A stretch of DNA of 64,000 bases from Fomes fomentarius (GCA_022606135.1 JABYQN010000012.1:1178001-1242000); one strand, 5' to 3'. Positions 47,909-60,296 are shown, counted from the first letter of the stretch. The notes: a model not told the origin generated them from the sequence alone. Numbers and translations: made by a program.

Positions 47909-50002
47909 TTACCAGATGCCAAGCAGGGACGCGACGTGCTTGTCGCGGGGCGTCAGCTTAATACGATTTGGGACAGGCGATCTCCCGGAGATGCCATCAT
48001 ACTCTTTCAAGTCGATGGGCTCGTCAGGAAGTTCTTCCATCTTGTATGCCCAGAGGAGATGCGAGACTGCAAGGAAAATCTCGCGCTCCGCAAGCTCCAT
48101 TCCCGGGCAGATACGTCGGCTGAAAGTCCAGGCCATCAGTGTCATCGGAGATGAGACAAGGATTCGACGATATCGTACCCCGCTCCAAACATCCAGTGGT
48201 CGCGCTTCGTCGGGTCCGCAAGGTTGGCCGACTCTGCACAGGTCATATTGTCCCCAAGGTATCGCTCAGGCTGGGTCAAACCATGTTAGTCAACGGTACT
48301 AATTGAGGGACCATCAAATCGCAGATACCTTGAACTCGTAAGGATTGGGATACCGCTCGGGATCATGGTGCATAGTCCACTGCATTTCAGTAAGTTCAGT
48401 GTCTACTCCAATCCGCTTCTATTTGTTATACGAACCGAGTTCATGATGACGACTGTCTCCTTGGGAATTAGATACCCGTGGTAGTAGAAGTCTTTCGTGT
48501 TCATGTGCGGTGTCCCCAACCAGAACGGGTTGTGGACGCGCTCAATCTCCTGCAGGCGGCGGTAAGAATGAGCTGTTGCGCGAAGTAGGTCATAAAAGGG
48601 GGGGCACGACTCTTACCTTGATGATAGCATGGATGTACGGCATGCGAGCCTCGTCTTCGGCTGTGGGTAGTCGATCGCGGCCGCAGACACTATCTAGCTC
48701 GGCATGGGCCTTCGCCTGTATTTCCGGGCAAGCCGGAATGTGGGCAGCGAACCATTGTTTCACAGATGATGTCTACGTTGAACTAATGCATCAGCCCACT
48801 CAGGATATAGGACGAGCAAGTAAGCAGAGACATACCGTTTCCACACCTCCAATCATGAATGCACAGCACAAGATAATGATATCGAGGTCATCAAGCTGCT
48901 CTTCCTCTCGGTGCATCAACAGGTACTTCGCCATGCAATCTGGGTAGGGGTCTCCGTTCTGAAGTGCACGTTCGATCCGTTTCACGATCGTGCCGTAGGT
49001 GTCCAACAGCTGACGGTGCAGGGCTCTTCCACGCGTCGTCATGCGGTTCGGAAGCTTTTGCAGGAACGGAATGAAGTCGACCAGATTGGCGACAGGTCCG
49101 GTGGTATTCCTGTATTTTGTTTCAACGTTAGGAAGAGGTAATGTCGAGAAGCAATGTCACAAACATACATGAACTCTCGCGAGATTCGCAGCGCATCTGA
49201 CACCAGCTGGTCGTCGAGAGATTCGGTGCGGAAACCAAAGGCGACCATCAGTACGTTGTTGAGGGACACGCGGCCGGTAAAACGCTGAGGATTGATGGGA
49301 AGTCTGCCCGCCTTGCTGCGGACATACAGGTCCCGGACCATCTCTTTGACCTCGTGTTCAAGACCGGGCATGTAGCTAGCCACTGCACTTCGGGTGAGGA
49401 ACATGCTGGCAAGACGACGGTGCTTGCGCCTGCAAACAAATCTCTCAGCAGCCGTTCCAACCATCCAGTGGTAAGGGGCAAACGAGTCCGTCTATGCCAC
49501 TCACCATGTGTCGTTGTGCTGGGTCGGGGTGATACCTCGACGAGCGAATACCAATTGCGCCTTCATGAAATTGTCCTTGCGTGAGGAGAAGACATTGCCA
49601 TTGGTGACGAAGAGATCCTTTGTGATGTTGGGGTCGGAGATGCTAACGAAGAGCTGGTTCCCTATAGTGAAAGAGACAAGAGGGCCGTACTTGGCAGCCC
49701 ATCGGTGAAGGGCAAGCTCCGGGTACTCGACGAGATATGTGAAGCAACCTGTGGTGGAGTGAGTGAGTATCGTCGAAATACTGAGTATAAATCAAATGCT
49801 CACCAATGATTGGCCAGCCTCTGGGACCTGGAGGGAGTCGGGCCCCGGACTTGGTGGTGGTTAACATGTACCGGCATAGGAGGAACGACGCAATGAGGAT
49901 GGGGACGGTCCAGTAGGTAAATCCTGGCAAAGAAGTCGACCAAGGAAACAACCACAACCACTCAACGCGGGGTGTGTGAGTTGACAGTGGAGTAGAGATC
50001 AT
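47909..50002 (-). CDS. cytochrome P450 monooxygenase (OrdA-like fungal type)
   Basis: Nine exons (50002-49804, 49748-49505, 49429-49169, 49109-48836, 48772-48617, 48549-48436, 48379-48329, 48270-48179, 48119-47909) give 533 residues. An N-terminal membrane anchor (WTVPILIASFLLCRYML) precedes the proline-rich hinge LPPGPRGWPIIG. The helix C motif TWRKHRR, the I-helix oxygen-binding GGVETTSS, the ExxR in KEIERV, the PERF-like FKPERYLGD and the heme loop FGAGRRICPG with its cysteine ligand are all present. ER-bound, needs a P450 reductase; the substrate cannot be told. The layout resembles the multi-copy OrdA-type families of wood-decay fungi linked to xenobiotic and secondary metabolism. A TATA-like element is about 52 bp upstream. 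Confidence 0.95.
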
Positions 50003-50053
50003 GGTCGAATGGAGAGGGTGAGTTGAGGATGTATCTCTCGCAGACTGGGTTCA

Positions 50054-50061
50054 TTTTATAT
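50054..50061 (-). promoter_or_regulatory. TATA-like element of the P450 gene
   Basis: Minus-strand ATATAAAA, 52 bp 5' of the ATG; good match in sequence, but it implies a short leader. Confidence 0.4.
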
Positions 50062-52608
50062 CGATGGCCAGTCTGGCCAGGCCCGGACACAGAGGAAGGT
50101 ACGCAGCTTACCATCAAACTCGTTTACAGTGGTTGGCAGTGCTTTACAGTGCTGTCAGCGTGCTGTAGATCCCAAAGGGCATGCTCAGTTGACTACCGAA
50201 GCTTGAAATTCCACGATCGAACTCACCTTTGGCGCTTGACAGTGCTGCCGACATGAGGCAAATCCCAATATAGCATGTTACGCTCACCCTTGAACCCAGG
50301 GAGCGTACTCATGACCTCTAACCCGCTGTTCAAACGTTTGTGAGATGCAAGGTGGGGTGGCGTGTACGGTAATGGTACAACAGAACCGTTGACTTCCTAT
50401 CCTCATTCATTCCGGAATAGGCACCTTTAGTCTCTGCGGAACGAATTGGGCATACCACCCTCGGATACGCCGCTCCGTGTCTAAGTCCTACGGCACCCGC
50501 TCCCCACGATCTTCCTCAATTTCCACAGTTGACATTGACCGAGTCCTCTATGGTGGCACTATCATGACTGCGCCGTCGCTGCACCCTTTCTGCAGTATCC
50601 GCTCTGGCAAGGGTGGATGTGACTAGGCAGTCGTGTGGTAGTGGCTGTTCCAACCTCGCACTAACGCAATCCTCCCCCGCCCTGAGCAGCAGAGCCATTT
50701 GAACTCGCTCTAGGACACCCCGATTGTTATCCATATCTTATCAAACACACCACCATGACATTTTCAGCTCCGCTTGAGCCGTACGAGCGGCTATAAATGG
50801 CAATGTCAATGACTTTTTTTTTTGCAAACTCACGAAACTCCGTAGCTTGTGCGACCCACATGCTGCTGCCAGTGGAGTAGTGGGGACATCACGATGATTG
50901 GCAGCCGGCATGGATGTCAGCTGCAAAGTTCTTCTGCGACATATTGTGGTGCCAAAAATTTAGTCAACAGAAAACGGTCCCAGGTTGAAACTGGGTCAAT
51001 TAATGTCCAACTTGACAGGATGGGTATACTATGTAGCAGACGCATAGCGCCTATTGATAATTGGAGCCAACAACCTCCAACGACGAGCGCTACGATTGCT
51101 ATAATAGGCAAGGCCTAGCGTAGATCAATCGTCTGTCACGTTGAAGGAGATCCGTGACAGAGCTTAGATCTGACTTCTTGACCTACATACATGACCATCT
51201 CGGGCTTTCTATTCAGTCAGTCCGTGTTTCACGGCCTATGTCAGGAACAGCCGGAGGTTACTAGTCAGCATTGTCACGGGTCTGGGGAGCGAGCTCATCG
51301 AAGTCTCTGATAGGCTCACAGTGACAGTGGCCTGAAAATGTATTTCCGGCGGTTCAACCTGCCGCAAGTGCCACAATATCGTTCAAGTGGTGGGCGCCCG
51401 CGGGTTCGGTTGTGCTGTGTAGTCTAGGCTCTGGCAGCAACCTATCTATAGGCGCCAGTGCTAGTGGCGTTTTTGTCAACGTGTAAAGTGTCTGTTAACC
51501 GCACCTTCCGGTCGCGTGGCTTGCTCTTGAAGTTTGAGATCCGGACACTTAGCGGCTGTTCATGCTCCCGCTCCTTCCAGACCTATGGTCTCTGTCAAAA
51601 AAGGTGCGATTCTAGATGTCTGAATACTACAGACGCTACACACTTGGCATGCATTATTGACACCACAAGCTGTCGCGGATCAACGCTGCTCCTTGCCACG
51701 GCACTCCGTCCCTTCCGTTGAGGGTCCATCTATCCCGTCCGTCAGGTAGGTCCGCCCCAATCGTCTGCAGGACTCGGGACAAGACGGGACTTGTCCCGTC
51801 GATGGAACTTTGACTCCTGACTCTACGTGCACTGCCCAAGAAATCCCGTTGTGAAAGCCATAGGATATCTTGGGGCGGTCCATCCTTTGCCCCTGCTAGG
51901 CGCTTGAGGAAAGGTTAAGACTGCCCGGCGCTAGAATGCTGTGCTGAACGTGTTGACAATGGTGAGCAATTGATGCTCCGCATCGGTCCTCCATAAGCTG
52001 CCCTCCCCCACTCATTTTGCCATATGCGATTCTGTCCCCCTCTATCAGCTCAGTGATTGGGACTGCCATATATTTGAGATAAGAGCCCTCTTCCGAGCTC
52101 GGAGATTCTGTATTGTGACAATTCACGGGTGGATATAGCCTTAGAATGTACGCCGATAGATTATCGGACGTCTGCGACAACAACTTGGGTCGTCGACCTC
52201 GTTACGGAAATGACTTTGAACTCCGGCCGATGGCTTTCCGGCAGATTCTGAAGTCGCAGACGCTTACGGAATGTCATCCACTACTGGCTGATGCCTTTCG
52301 CTTCCAAAACCCAGCACACAGAACGAGGTATGCGCGGGACCATGATGAGTATCCGGTCAGTCATTTACTCAAATAGTCACAACCCAAATGTTCACTAGGA
52401 AGCATTGATTTGCAAGATTCCGGCCTATCACAATGCGCATAGCCCTCCTAAACCAAGAGACCACCAAACGTGCACCATATCCGAATTATTACGACAATGT
52501 ATCACTAAACCCCGATATAGAGAACCAATCCACATTTCCATCTATCGTGCGCCAGACGTGTATGATCGACGTCGCTTAGTACCCAGCGTGCAATCGAATG
52601 CGGAGTGA
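50062..52608. other. 2.5 kb gene-free region
   Basis: No frame with domain content was found on either strand. A run of T (about 50814-50823) is the only obvious simple sequence. No terminal repeats, transposase remnants or tRNA were recognised. It separates the P450 promoter from the 3' end of the sulfite pump gene. Confidence 0.45.
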
Positions 52609-54190
52609 CTACAGTGCCATGGTACTGCTCGCAGAGGTGTCCTCACTAGCAACGTTCTTCTCGGCGTCGTTCTGGATCCGTTCGCTCTTCGGGAAGAGAT
52701 CATTGGGTACATAGGGCGCCTTGAAGATCGACCCGTCGATAAACGTCGGTATGCTCCGGAGGAACACTACTAACCACAGTACGGACACCCCGACTGCAGG
52801 AGAGCGGGCTGTCAGAGTTCTGGAGATGCAGAGGAGAGAAGTTGACCCATACCGATCCAGATAGCACCGATGGCCCGGTACGTGGGACTATCCAGCACCT
52901 GCGCGAGCTGCGCACACAGGAGTGCATAGACCCCGTTCGGGAAGATGAGGCCCCAGTATGCCAAGGAGAACGGCAGTGGCGCACGCGCACGGACGTGCAG
53001 TGTTGCGATGATGGATAGGATGGTCCACGCCATGCCCATGGAGAAGAGGACATACGCTCCGAGAAAGCACCCGGCGAATAGCATCTGGCCCGCGAGCGCG
53101 ATGCTCGGGAACTCGCTGCCTATGTGCAGCGGGAGGAGCTCGGACAGGTTCTGCCCATTGACGAGGAGCGAGAAGCCTCCCTGGCCGAGGGGTCCGAGGA
53201 CGATGAAGCAGGAGAGGATGAGCGCGGGCTCCGGCGGCCCGCTTGTGACGAGCCGTAGGAAGAATATGGTGATGACCATGAGTGCGAAGCTAAGGCCCAT
53301 GAGGACCATAGTGAGCGAAAATGCGGTGCCGACGAGGGCTGCTGTCGGAGAGTGCGGGATGAGAGCGTGAGCGACGAGACCGCCGGATGAGGACGAGACG
53401 ATTAGGGTGATTATGGGGAGCAACCAGAGAGCTGTCATCTTCTGGATGGAGTGTTCTTGGTGAGTGATCCTGTGAGTTGGAGTCAGGTGGGTCTTGCTGA
53501 GGGGAGAGACGAGGGTGTGCCGAACTTACATGACATACAGCATGCCGAATATGATGAGGAAGGAGACTGCAGCGTCCAGCCACCAAAGCCCCCATAGTGT
53601 CCATAAGAAAGCACTACCGCCAAAACCCCAGTCTTGGTAGACATTCTACAAGGATACAGGAGATGTGAATACATGCTGGTGAGCTATCAAGGTGTTGAGA
53701 CGTACCAAAGCGGCATTGATCAATGTGGCAGCTCCCATGGGGAAGCAACCGATGAATAAACTTTGTGCTGGATGTGCTATCATGAGCGACCATATCTACG
53801 AACAGTGTGAGCACCGGTAAATCATACGCTTCACGCTGAATTCACGACGTGTACGAGCGGACTACTATCACGGGAGAGATCACGTACCTCCGGGTATAAG
53901 GCATAACGGAGCATGGTGGATGTGCACACAAAGACGAATAATGAGAGGTTGAGAAGGAAGATGATGAGTGCGACGATCTTGAGAGCGAGGCTATCGTTGT
54001 GATAGGGAAACTTGTGCAAGAGGGTAGAGACGACTCCCGTGCCCATGATGACAGCATGCCAGGCCCAAGTGAAATGTCTGTGGGAGATGTGATGAGCTGA
54101 GTAGGAGGAGGAGGAGGATTGAGGGCGAGGTAAATACCGTATACGCTCCCTCCAACTCTTCCAAGCGTGGTATGGCAGAATGAGCGGCAT
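52609..54190 (-). CDS. SSU1: sulfite efflux pump SSU1-type (TDT/SLAC1 family)
   Basis: Six exons (54190-54138, 54077-53888, 53795-53706, 53645-53530, 53469-52853, 52793-52609) give 416 residues with about ten membrane helices. The family blocks are HFTWAWHAVIMGTGVVSTLL near the N-terminus, HPAQSLFIGCFPMGAATLIN, WLLPIITLIVSSSSGGLVAH, LGPLGQGGFSLL and SLAYWGLIFPNGVYALLCAQ. Yeast Ssu1 exports sulfite from the cell, and close homologues carry malate or other anions; the GQGG and WGLIFPNGVY segments favour the sulfite branch. The start MPLILPYHAW was chosen as the first ATG leading into exon 2 in phase. The C-terminal tail is short, acidic and serine-rich (about 35 residues). A TATATA element lies 70 bp upstream. 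Confidence 0.94.
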
Positions 54191-54259
54191 CGCGAGTGAG
54201 GGTGAATACCACGGAGGCGACAAGAAAGGGAAGGAGGAGGACCAGCGCGGCACTGGAGC

Positions 54260-54265
54260 TATATA
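54260..54265 (-). promoter_or_regulatory. TATA box candidate of the SSU1-type gene
   Basis: TATATA 70 bp 5' of the ATG, the clearest TATA position in the window. Confidence 0.45.
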
Positions 54266-55272
54266 GAGGACCCTGGCTCATGTGTGGCCAGGCCGCTGCA
54301 TGAGTTAGAACGACTCTAATAAAGACTGGGAGTGACTAGTCAGCAGAGAGCAAACTGCAAAATGAAGTGTGCGGAACAGGCAGGCTGCTCGGTCCACTAT
54401 TGACAGATGCCATGGAAGCTCAAGGCGCGATTAGTCAAGCGGGATGCAAGTGCAACACGTGTGGCAGCGTCCAGTAGCGATTCCAGGCTGTAATAAAACG
54501 CGTAGGAAGAGCTCATTGGCCGGATGACTGGACGAGTACAAGTAGTTGGCGCTAGAAGGCTTGTTTGGCAGATGAGCTGCCTCGGCCATCGGCCATCGCA
54601 CTCCACCGAGCCCGTCCTCTCTTCGTCTCCGCTTGCCCGACCTGTCCGCGCTGAGCATTCAACAACTTCCGACAGTTCCGCAGATCTTGCAGCGCGCTGT
54701 CCCAAATCTTGTTCCTTGTATACGTCCTGACCCGAAGCAGGCCACAGCATACTGCGTCGCCCTCTCGCAACAACATGCATATCCCGCTGGATGCGCATCG
54801 CAACTACTGTGATTGTGAACATGCATCCGATATGTCTCTGCATGTCAACTCACTTGATTGTGGACATTGATTCGGGATTGCCACGAGCTCGACGACGAGC
54901 CGACACCGATCAAACTATCAGCATCTTCTCTTGCCCTGTTTCTCACTGTCCTCTCATGTCCGTCACGAAAACTTGCCTCGCCGGATGATCTACTTTCAAC
55001 TCGCTGCAACGGGAGCGCTGCGACATCTGCTAATCGGGGAGAACATGAGATAAGCAAGATCGCCGACTAGTTTTTTGAGATATGCCTTCATCTGGAGTAG
55101 AAACGTGCCTCAGACCATACAATTATTCCCCATCTTCCATTGGTGACATTGGCATCGAATTTGCACATACAAGAACACCGTCGCATTCGATACGTTTTAG
55201 TGATACACATGCATGCAAATATAGCGCATGAAGGTTGCCAACAGATAGAAAGAGCGAGCACGCCACCTAGGA
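54266..55272. other. intergenic, no supported gene
   Basis: A minus-strand frame at 54397-54843 (148 codons) and overlapping plus-strand frames lack recognisable content. It holds the upstream region of SSU1 and the 3' flank of SmD1. Confidence 0.45.
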
Positions 55273-55757
55273 TCAGAACCCTCGTCCCCGTCCACGACCG
55301 CGTCCCCGACCCCTGCCGCCACGATCTCCTCCTACTCCTCGACCGCGCCCTCTACCCCGTGTATCGTCCTTCTTTTTGCTTTTGGGTTTCGGGGCATCAT
55401 CCACGAGCAGCGTGTCTAGTGGGAGAGCATCTGGTAGGACGAAGTAGCGAATGTTGTTTCCGCGAATCGACAGACTGTCCAACGACGTGGGCTCGCGATT
55501 GCGTGCAGTCATCTTGACGGTTTTGAGGTGGGTGTTCATCTGCATATCAACGCCTATGCCAGAAGAATATCAGTACCCAGTGTAAGCAATGGCAGATAGA
55601 GACCGACCTGTGATCGTCCCATGAATAACGGATCCGTTCTTCAGCTCGACGGTGACCGTCTCATTGTTGAGTTTCATCAAGAATCTGGGGTTCAAGTCGA
55701 ATTGAGTTCCAAGTGAACATATCGATGAGGTCTGTATGCGTACCGTACGAGCTTCAT
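55273..55757 (-). CDS. SMD1: small nuclear ribonucleoprotein Sm D1
   Basis: Exons 55757-55744 (14 nt), 55684-55608 and 55553-55273 give 123 residues. The Sm fold is complete: Sm1 ([40 protein letters not shown]) and Sm2 ([13 protein letters not shown]). The tail is RG-rich (about residues 95-123, ending [12 protein letters not shown]), as in other SmD1 proteins, where the arginines are symmetrically dimethylated for SMN-dependent assembly. It is a core subunit of the spliceosomal U1, U2, U4 and U5 particles. The 14-nt first exon (MKLV plus two bases) is well supported because the start and phase fit the family N-terminus exactly. It shares a 232-bp divergent promoter with the next gene. Confidence 0.97.
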
Positions 55758-55989
55758 GGTGGCGATGGGACGCGAGATTCAGAATGGGCTTGTACTATAC
55801 GCGAGCCTCGAGGAACAGACAACCCGCGAGTTTGCAGGCGGGCGCCCGGCAGTCTCCGAGTCGCCGCCTAGACCTTCACACTCCGAGGGAGACGCGGTCT
55901 CGTGATCTGTACTGTTGAGCTCAGCCTTGGCCGAGGTTGCGAGTGCTGCTCTGCTCATCGCCCGGCTCGTCATACATGTCTCTCTCTCC
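55758..55989. promoter_or_regulatory. short divergent promoter between SMD1 and the nuclear protein gene
   Basis: Only 232 bp separate the two opposing start codons, so the core promoters must overlap or abut. No TATA box is obvious. Confidence 0.55.
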
Positions 55990-58154
55990 ATGTCTCTTCC
56001 CGGTGGAACCGTCGAGGCAAGCAAGGCCAAGCGCATCGAACGCCAACAAGCTCGGTACAGAGACCGCGGAGGGTATGTTTCCTCCCCCTACCCACCACAC
56101 TCCATCCTCTAACGTCGACCGCAAGCATCTTCAAGCCTTCGGAGCACAATCCTCTTCTTGAACTTCTCCTCTCGCGCGGCGTGAATGGCGAGTCTCTTTC
56201 CCGCGCCAACTCTCCACGTCGGTCCCGCAGTCGTTCCACCTCTCCGGGCAAACGCGGACATCCTCGTCCTACCGAAGTGCCCAAGCCTTCCGAAGCGGCC
56301 GCGACGTCGAAGCAGCAGGCGAAACGAAGGAAGTCGCAGGTGGCTGGTGGAAGGGCCAAGAAGCAGGTCATTCATGACACCCCCGAGGAGGCACCCACAG
56401 CAGGTTCGTATAGTCATTGCTGTCAGTGATCACCACGCTATATGCGGTGCAATAGGATCATCTAGACTTCCTGTTGCCTCTGAACCTACCAAGAAGGGAC
56501 TTGCGACGAAGGCCACAAAGAAGCAAACTCGTCCAGGTGTGTATCGTCCTCCTTTGCACCGAACGGGATTGTAACCATCGGCAATGCATCGCTGCTCCTG
56601 TACAGAAGGTATGTGTTCGATTTACCGCAGAGACTTGCCCCTCGATTTTTTCATGTTAAGCATCCTACAGAAGCCAAAACCAAACGCCCAAGCAAACGGA
56701 AAGCTCCAGATCCCGATCCTGAGCCCACTCCAAATCTTGACACCAGCGACGACGAGCCTCTCGCTCCCGCTGCTCGTAAGAGAGCCAAGACTAAGGCTTC
56801 GACGGCGGCTTCTTCGAAAACTCAGGCCAGTTCCAAGAAGCCTGCGGCCACAAAGAATGCAGCCACAAAGGGTGTTGACCACGCTGGTGATGAGCCTGCT
56901 AAACCGCGCGGACGTGCGTTCCACAAGCACGATATACTAGCTAACTCGTGAACTCATTGCTCACTTGTTCGTTGAAGGTGGCACGAAGAAGCCCGTAAAG
57001 CCGGAACCTACTCACGAGGAGGCCGATGAGCCGCCACCACGAACGAAACAATTTGCAAAGAGGGTGCGGAAGACTGCCGTGGAAGAGCCGGACGAGTTCA
57101 ACGAGCAACCACCCATTAAAAAGTCAGCGAAGGGCAAGCAGAAGGCGGAACCGCCTGTTATTTCAGACACCGAAGGCATGTCTCTTTACCTATATGTGTA
57201 TGTGAACCACAATACCAGGTGACCTGATGACGGTTGTTTTCCCAGATGAACGTGAAGGTCCTCCACAGCCACGGGCCAGCGTTGGAAAACCTTCCCCGTC
57301 TATGGTTGCGAAGACTAAGGCAGCGAAAGCTGCCATTGGCAAGCATCGAGCGGAGGATCCGGACGAATCGTCCTCCGATATACCGCTGGCTGCCTTTCGT
57401 CGACCCACAGGCCGAAAGAATCCTCCGATTGCGAAACCCAAGGAACCGCCACAAGCTACGAAGAAACCGTCCCGCCGGCATGAGACCGACGCAGAGTCGG
57501 ATAGGTCGCCTTCACCAGCTCCCCAACCTCCAACCAAACGGGCGCGTGGTCCCCCACTGACGAAAGCGAAAGTTTCTCGTAAACGGGCCGCTGTAGAGGA
57601 GGAGTCCTCAGAAAAGGCCGATGTCCCTAAGCCTAATGTCGAAGACGTAGACGATGAAGTACCGCGCAAGATACTAGGGCGAAATCGCCCTGAACGGGAT
57701 TCGACTGCGCGGAACGTGGATAATGAGGCTCGCACTGATGTTGAGGACGACGAAGCTGATGAGAACCGTCCACGACGTAAGAAGCGACGGCCGCCAGGAG
57801 ACGATCTCTCAGCTGCCCATGGCAAGTCCAATCGTGCTAATGCCCCTGGCAAGACTGGGGACAACCATGACGATGTCGGAGCGCGCAAGGTATCACGTAC
57901 AAAGGCTGCGTGAGTATCAGAAGTATGTTCCATAGGGAGTCGGTTGCTCATCGATATCGCAGACCGGTGCCGATGCCAAACGGTGTAAGACTCAAGCCCA
58001 AGCCTCGTGTGAGTCGCTATCCTACACTTCTCGTACTGCTGGGCGTCGTACTTACTACGCTCGGGATTGGGACCAGCCTCGAATGTCCATGTTTCCAGCA
58101 CCTGTGCTTGATGACGAGGATTCGGACAGAGACCCGATAGACTGTTTTGCTTGA
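55990..58154 (+). CDS. basic, disordered nuclear protein of unknown function
   Basis: Eight exons (55990-56072, 56126-56403, 56456-56536, 56671-56913, 56978-57175, 57246-57909, 57963-58008, 58077-58154) give 556 residues. The N-terminus is a short conserved-looking box (KAKRIERQQARYRDRGGIFK, then PSEHNPLLELLLSRG). After it come about 450 residues of lysine/arginine/proline-rich sequence with many nuclear-localisation-like runs (KKRRPPGD, RKRAKTKA), and an acidic C-terminal tail (MFPAPVLDDEDSDRDPIDCFA). From memory, this head-and-tail arrangement recurs in Agaricomycetes without assigned function; chromatin or centromere roles would be guesses. Intron 5 needs a GC donor (AAG then GCATGT) to keep phase. 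Intron 3 (134 bp) is long for this genome and may hide a small exon. Confidence 0.75.
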
Positions 58155-58358
58155 CGGACGCGAACTCACATCTCCGTGGCCTACTAGTCAGACACTGAGC
58201 ATGTAGCTTACTGTATTTACCAACGTCCGCCGAAACGGGTAGGCCAATTGCGGCAGATATACGTGAGGCGGGTGGATCCACCGGAAAGAGTTGACACTCG
58301 TGCTGAGGCACGGCAAGAAGACAGCAGTGGATATCGGCGTGCATTTCTACAATGTGAG

Positions 58359-58937
58359 CTACACAGCTTTGGGGTTGAGAATGCCTGTCGCAGCAGGCAG
58401 AACCGCATCCTCGTCCCTCCCTTGATAACGCCGACAGCATCCATGAGCCACCACACAAAAATTCTGACGATATAAAGCAGGAGAAGCGCACCTTCGTAGA
58501 ATTTCTGGAGGAACGTCCGTGGAGGACGGCCCTTGGGTTGGAGGAGGATGCCCATGATGTGGTCGAGCTGCTTCCAGCAGTTCATGGTTTCTTGGTACTC
58601 CTGCCGGCCCTTGAGCACGAGGACGTTGATGAGGCGGGTGTCGGTCACGTAGCGGTTCTGCTCGAACTGCTGGCGGACGCAGTGTCGGACGTAGGCGGGG
58701 GAGACGTTGAGCGCGTAGAGGGTGACGATCTCCGGGGCCTGTATGAGCGAGCATGAGGGCAGTGCGAGTCGAGAGAATTTATTATGTATAAGATCAATAA
58801 TGTGAGGTTGCTGAGAGCGGAGAAGGACGCACACCACGGTACCAGTCGCGATAGAGCTTGAGGACACGCCTGCGGGCCTCCTCAGGGCTGGATGAGACGT
58901 GGGCTGTGCGCGCGAGACGGGCGGGGATGGTGGTCAT
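58359..58937 (-). CDS. NDUFA6: NADH dehydrogenase (complex I) LYR subunit, NDUFA6/B14 type
   Basis: Exons 58937-58833, 58738-58492 and 58420-58359 give 137 residues. The LYR motif (RRRVLKLYRDWYRGAPEIV) is followed by VSPAYVRHCVRQQFEQNRYV, KGRQEYQETMNCWKQLDHIM and RTFLQKFYEG, the standard NDUFA6 sequence order. In complex I this accessory subunit sits at the matrix arm and binds the mitochondrial acyl carrier protein. The N-terminus (MTTIPARLARTAHVSSSPEE) matches the family length, with no long cleavable presequence. It faces the PDAP1-like gene head to head with 286 bp between starts. Confidence 0.95.
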
Positions 58938-59223
58938 CGTCTGTCGTCCTGGACGTCTAAAGGCAAGCGAAAATGAGGCACCCGCGTCCGAGTCCGAGTC
59001 TTTGGCGGGGTCGGGGAGTAGACTGGGAGTAGATGAATGAGCCCGACGCTCGCCAACGACGCCGGAGCAGAACGCCTGAGCACGTGACGTATACAGGCCG
59101 GATCGGGAAGCCAGGCTGGTTCAAGGGAGTGGAGGATGGCGATTTATCTCGTTCAATCGCTCTCCCATCCGCCCGCCACTTGTGCTTTACTACTACCTCT
59201 ACAGATAAGACTCGTGCTTTACG

Positions 59224-60296
59224 ATGGCGCGCGGAACATTCAAGCAGAAACGCGGCGGAGGCAGGAAGTAGGTGCTCAGATCTCGCCGCGATCATCTTCA
59301 CTGACGTTCGAATTTCGCGATTACTGCAGCTTCAGGTATGCGCACGCTCTCTGCGCACACCTTGGTGTGAATGCGCGCGACTGAAGCATGCTACTTACAC
59401 AGCAAGAACCTTGTCCTCGACGAGAACGGCACCGCGGTATCCACTGACCGATGGTCCGTCGTGCTGCTCTCTGCGTCCTTGGCGTCCTACTAACGCCACT
59501 GTCCTCATTGGCTCTCTCGCGTCCCGCCCCGACTCGTCTACTTCAACACCACCAACACTCTGAAATTACAGGGCTGCCCGTGGGCGTAAAGAAGACGAAG
59601 AGGACTCTGACGAAGACGAGGAGGAGGAGGAAGAAGAAGAAGAGGAAGAGAGCGAGGAGGAGGACGCTGCGGCGCCTCAGGCCGGGTCCGCGCAGGAGGA
59701 GCTGAGCCGTGCGGAAAGGCGCGAGCTGGCGAAGAAGAAGAAGGCCGCGGCTGCCGCAAAGGGCGCCAACGGTGATGAAGATGAGGAGGAAGGGGGTGGT
59801 GAGGACCCGCTGCTCGTGAATCCGAACCGTGCTGCGGGTAAGCGGCTGAATATCTCGGATCTTGCGGCCCCGAGGGAGTTGTCGCGGAGGGAGAGGTGCG
59901 TGACGACGCTAGTCTTCGAACACACTGGCATGCTGATTCGGATGCGTGTCTTCTTAGGGAGGAGAAGGAGAAGAAGGAGGCAAAGGAACGGTACTGGAAG
60001 GTACGCGCTACTTCCTCTCTTGTCGTGCGGCTAGGTTCGTTTTTGACGTATATTGGTTCGTTGCGCATAGCTGCACGCACAAGGCAAGACAGACGAGGCC
60101 AAGGCTGACCTCGCACGTCTCGCGAAGATCCGTGCCGAGCGTGAAGCTGCTCAGGCGAAGCGCAAGGCCGAGCAGGAAGGCACGTTCACCGTCCCCGGCA
60201 TTCCAAGCTCACACACTGATGACCCAAGCAGCTAAGCAGGCCGAAATCGTGACCAAGCGCAAGGCGGAACAGGCTGCCAGGGCGAAACGGGGCTGA
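59224..60296 (+). CDS. PDAP1: 28-kDa heat- and acid-stable phosphoprotein-like (PP28/PDAP1)
   Basis: Seven exons (59224-59267, 59330-59335, 59403-59453, 59572-59895, 59958-60000, 60071-60179, 60232-60296) give 213 residues. The N-terminus MARGTFKQKRGGGRNFSKNL, a long acidic stretch (EDEEDSDEDEEEE...), the PP28 core (NPNRAAGKRLNISDL, LSRREREEKEKKEAKERYWK, LHAQGKTDEAKADLARLAKI) and the basic C-terminus define the casein-kinase-substrate family. Its role is poorly known; family members are small phosphoproteins linked to RNA binding and growth signalling. Exon 2 is only 6 nt (CTTCAG), needed to restore NFS. The last intron has a GC donor (AAG then GCACGT). Confidence 0.9.

Noticed and set aside
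50062..52608. Transposon remnant in the gene-free stretch
   Set aside because: No terminal repeats, target-site duplication, reverse transcriptase or transposase motif was found.
54397..54843. 148-codon minus-strand frame
   Set aside because: Composition and lack of motif look random; lies in the SSU1 upstream region.
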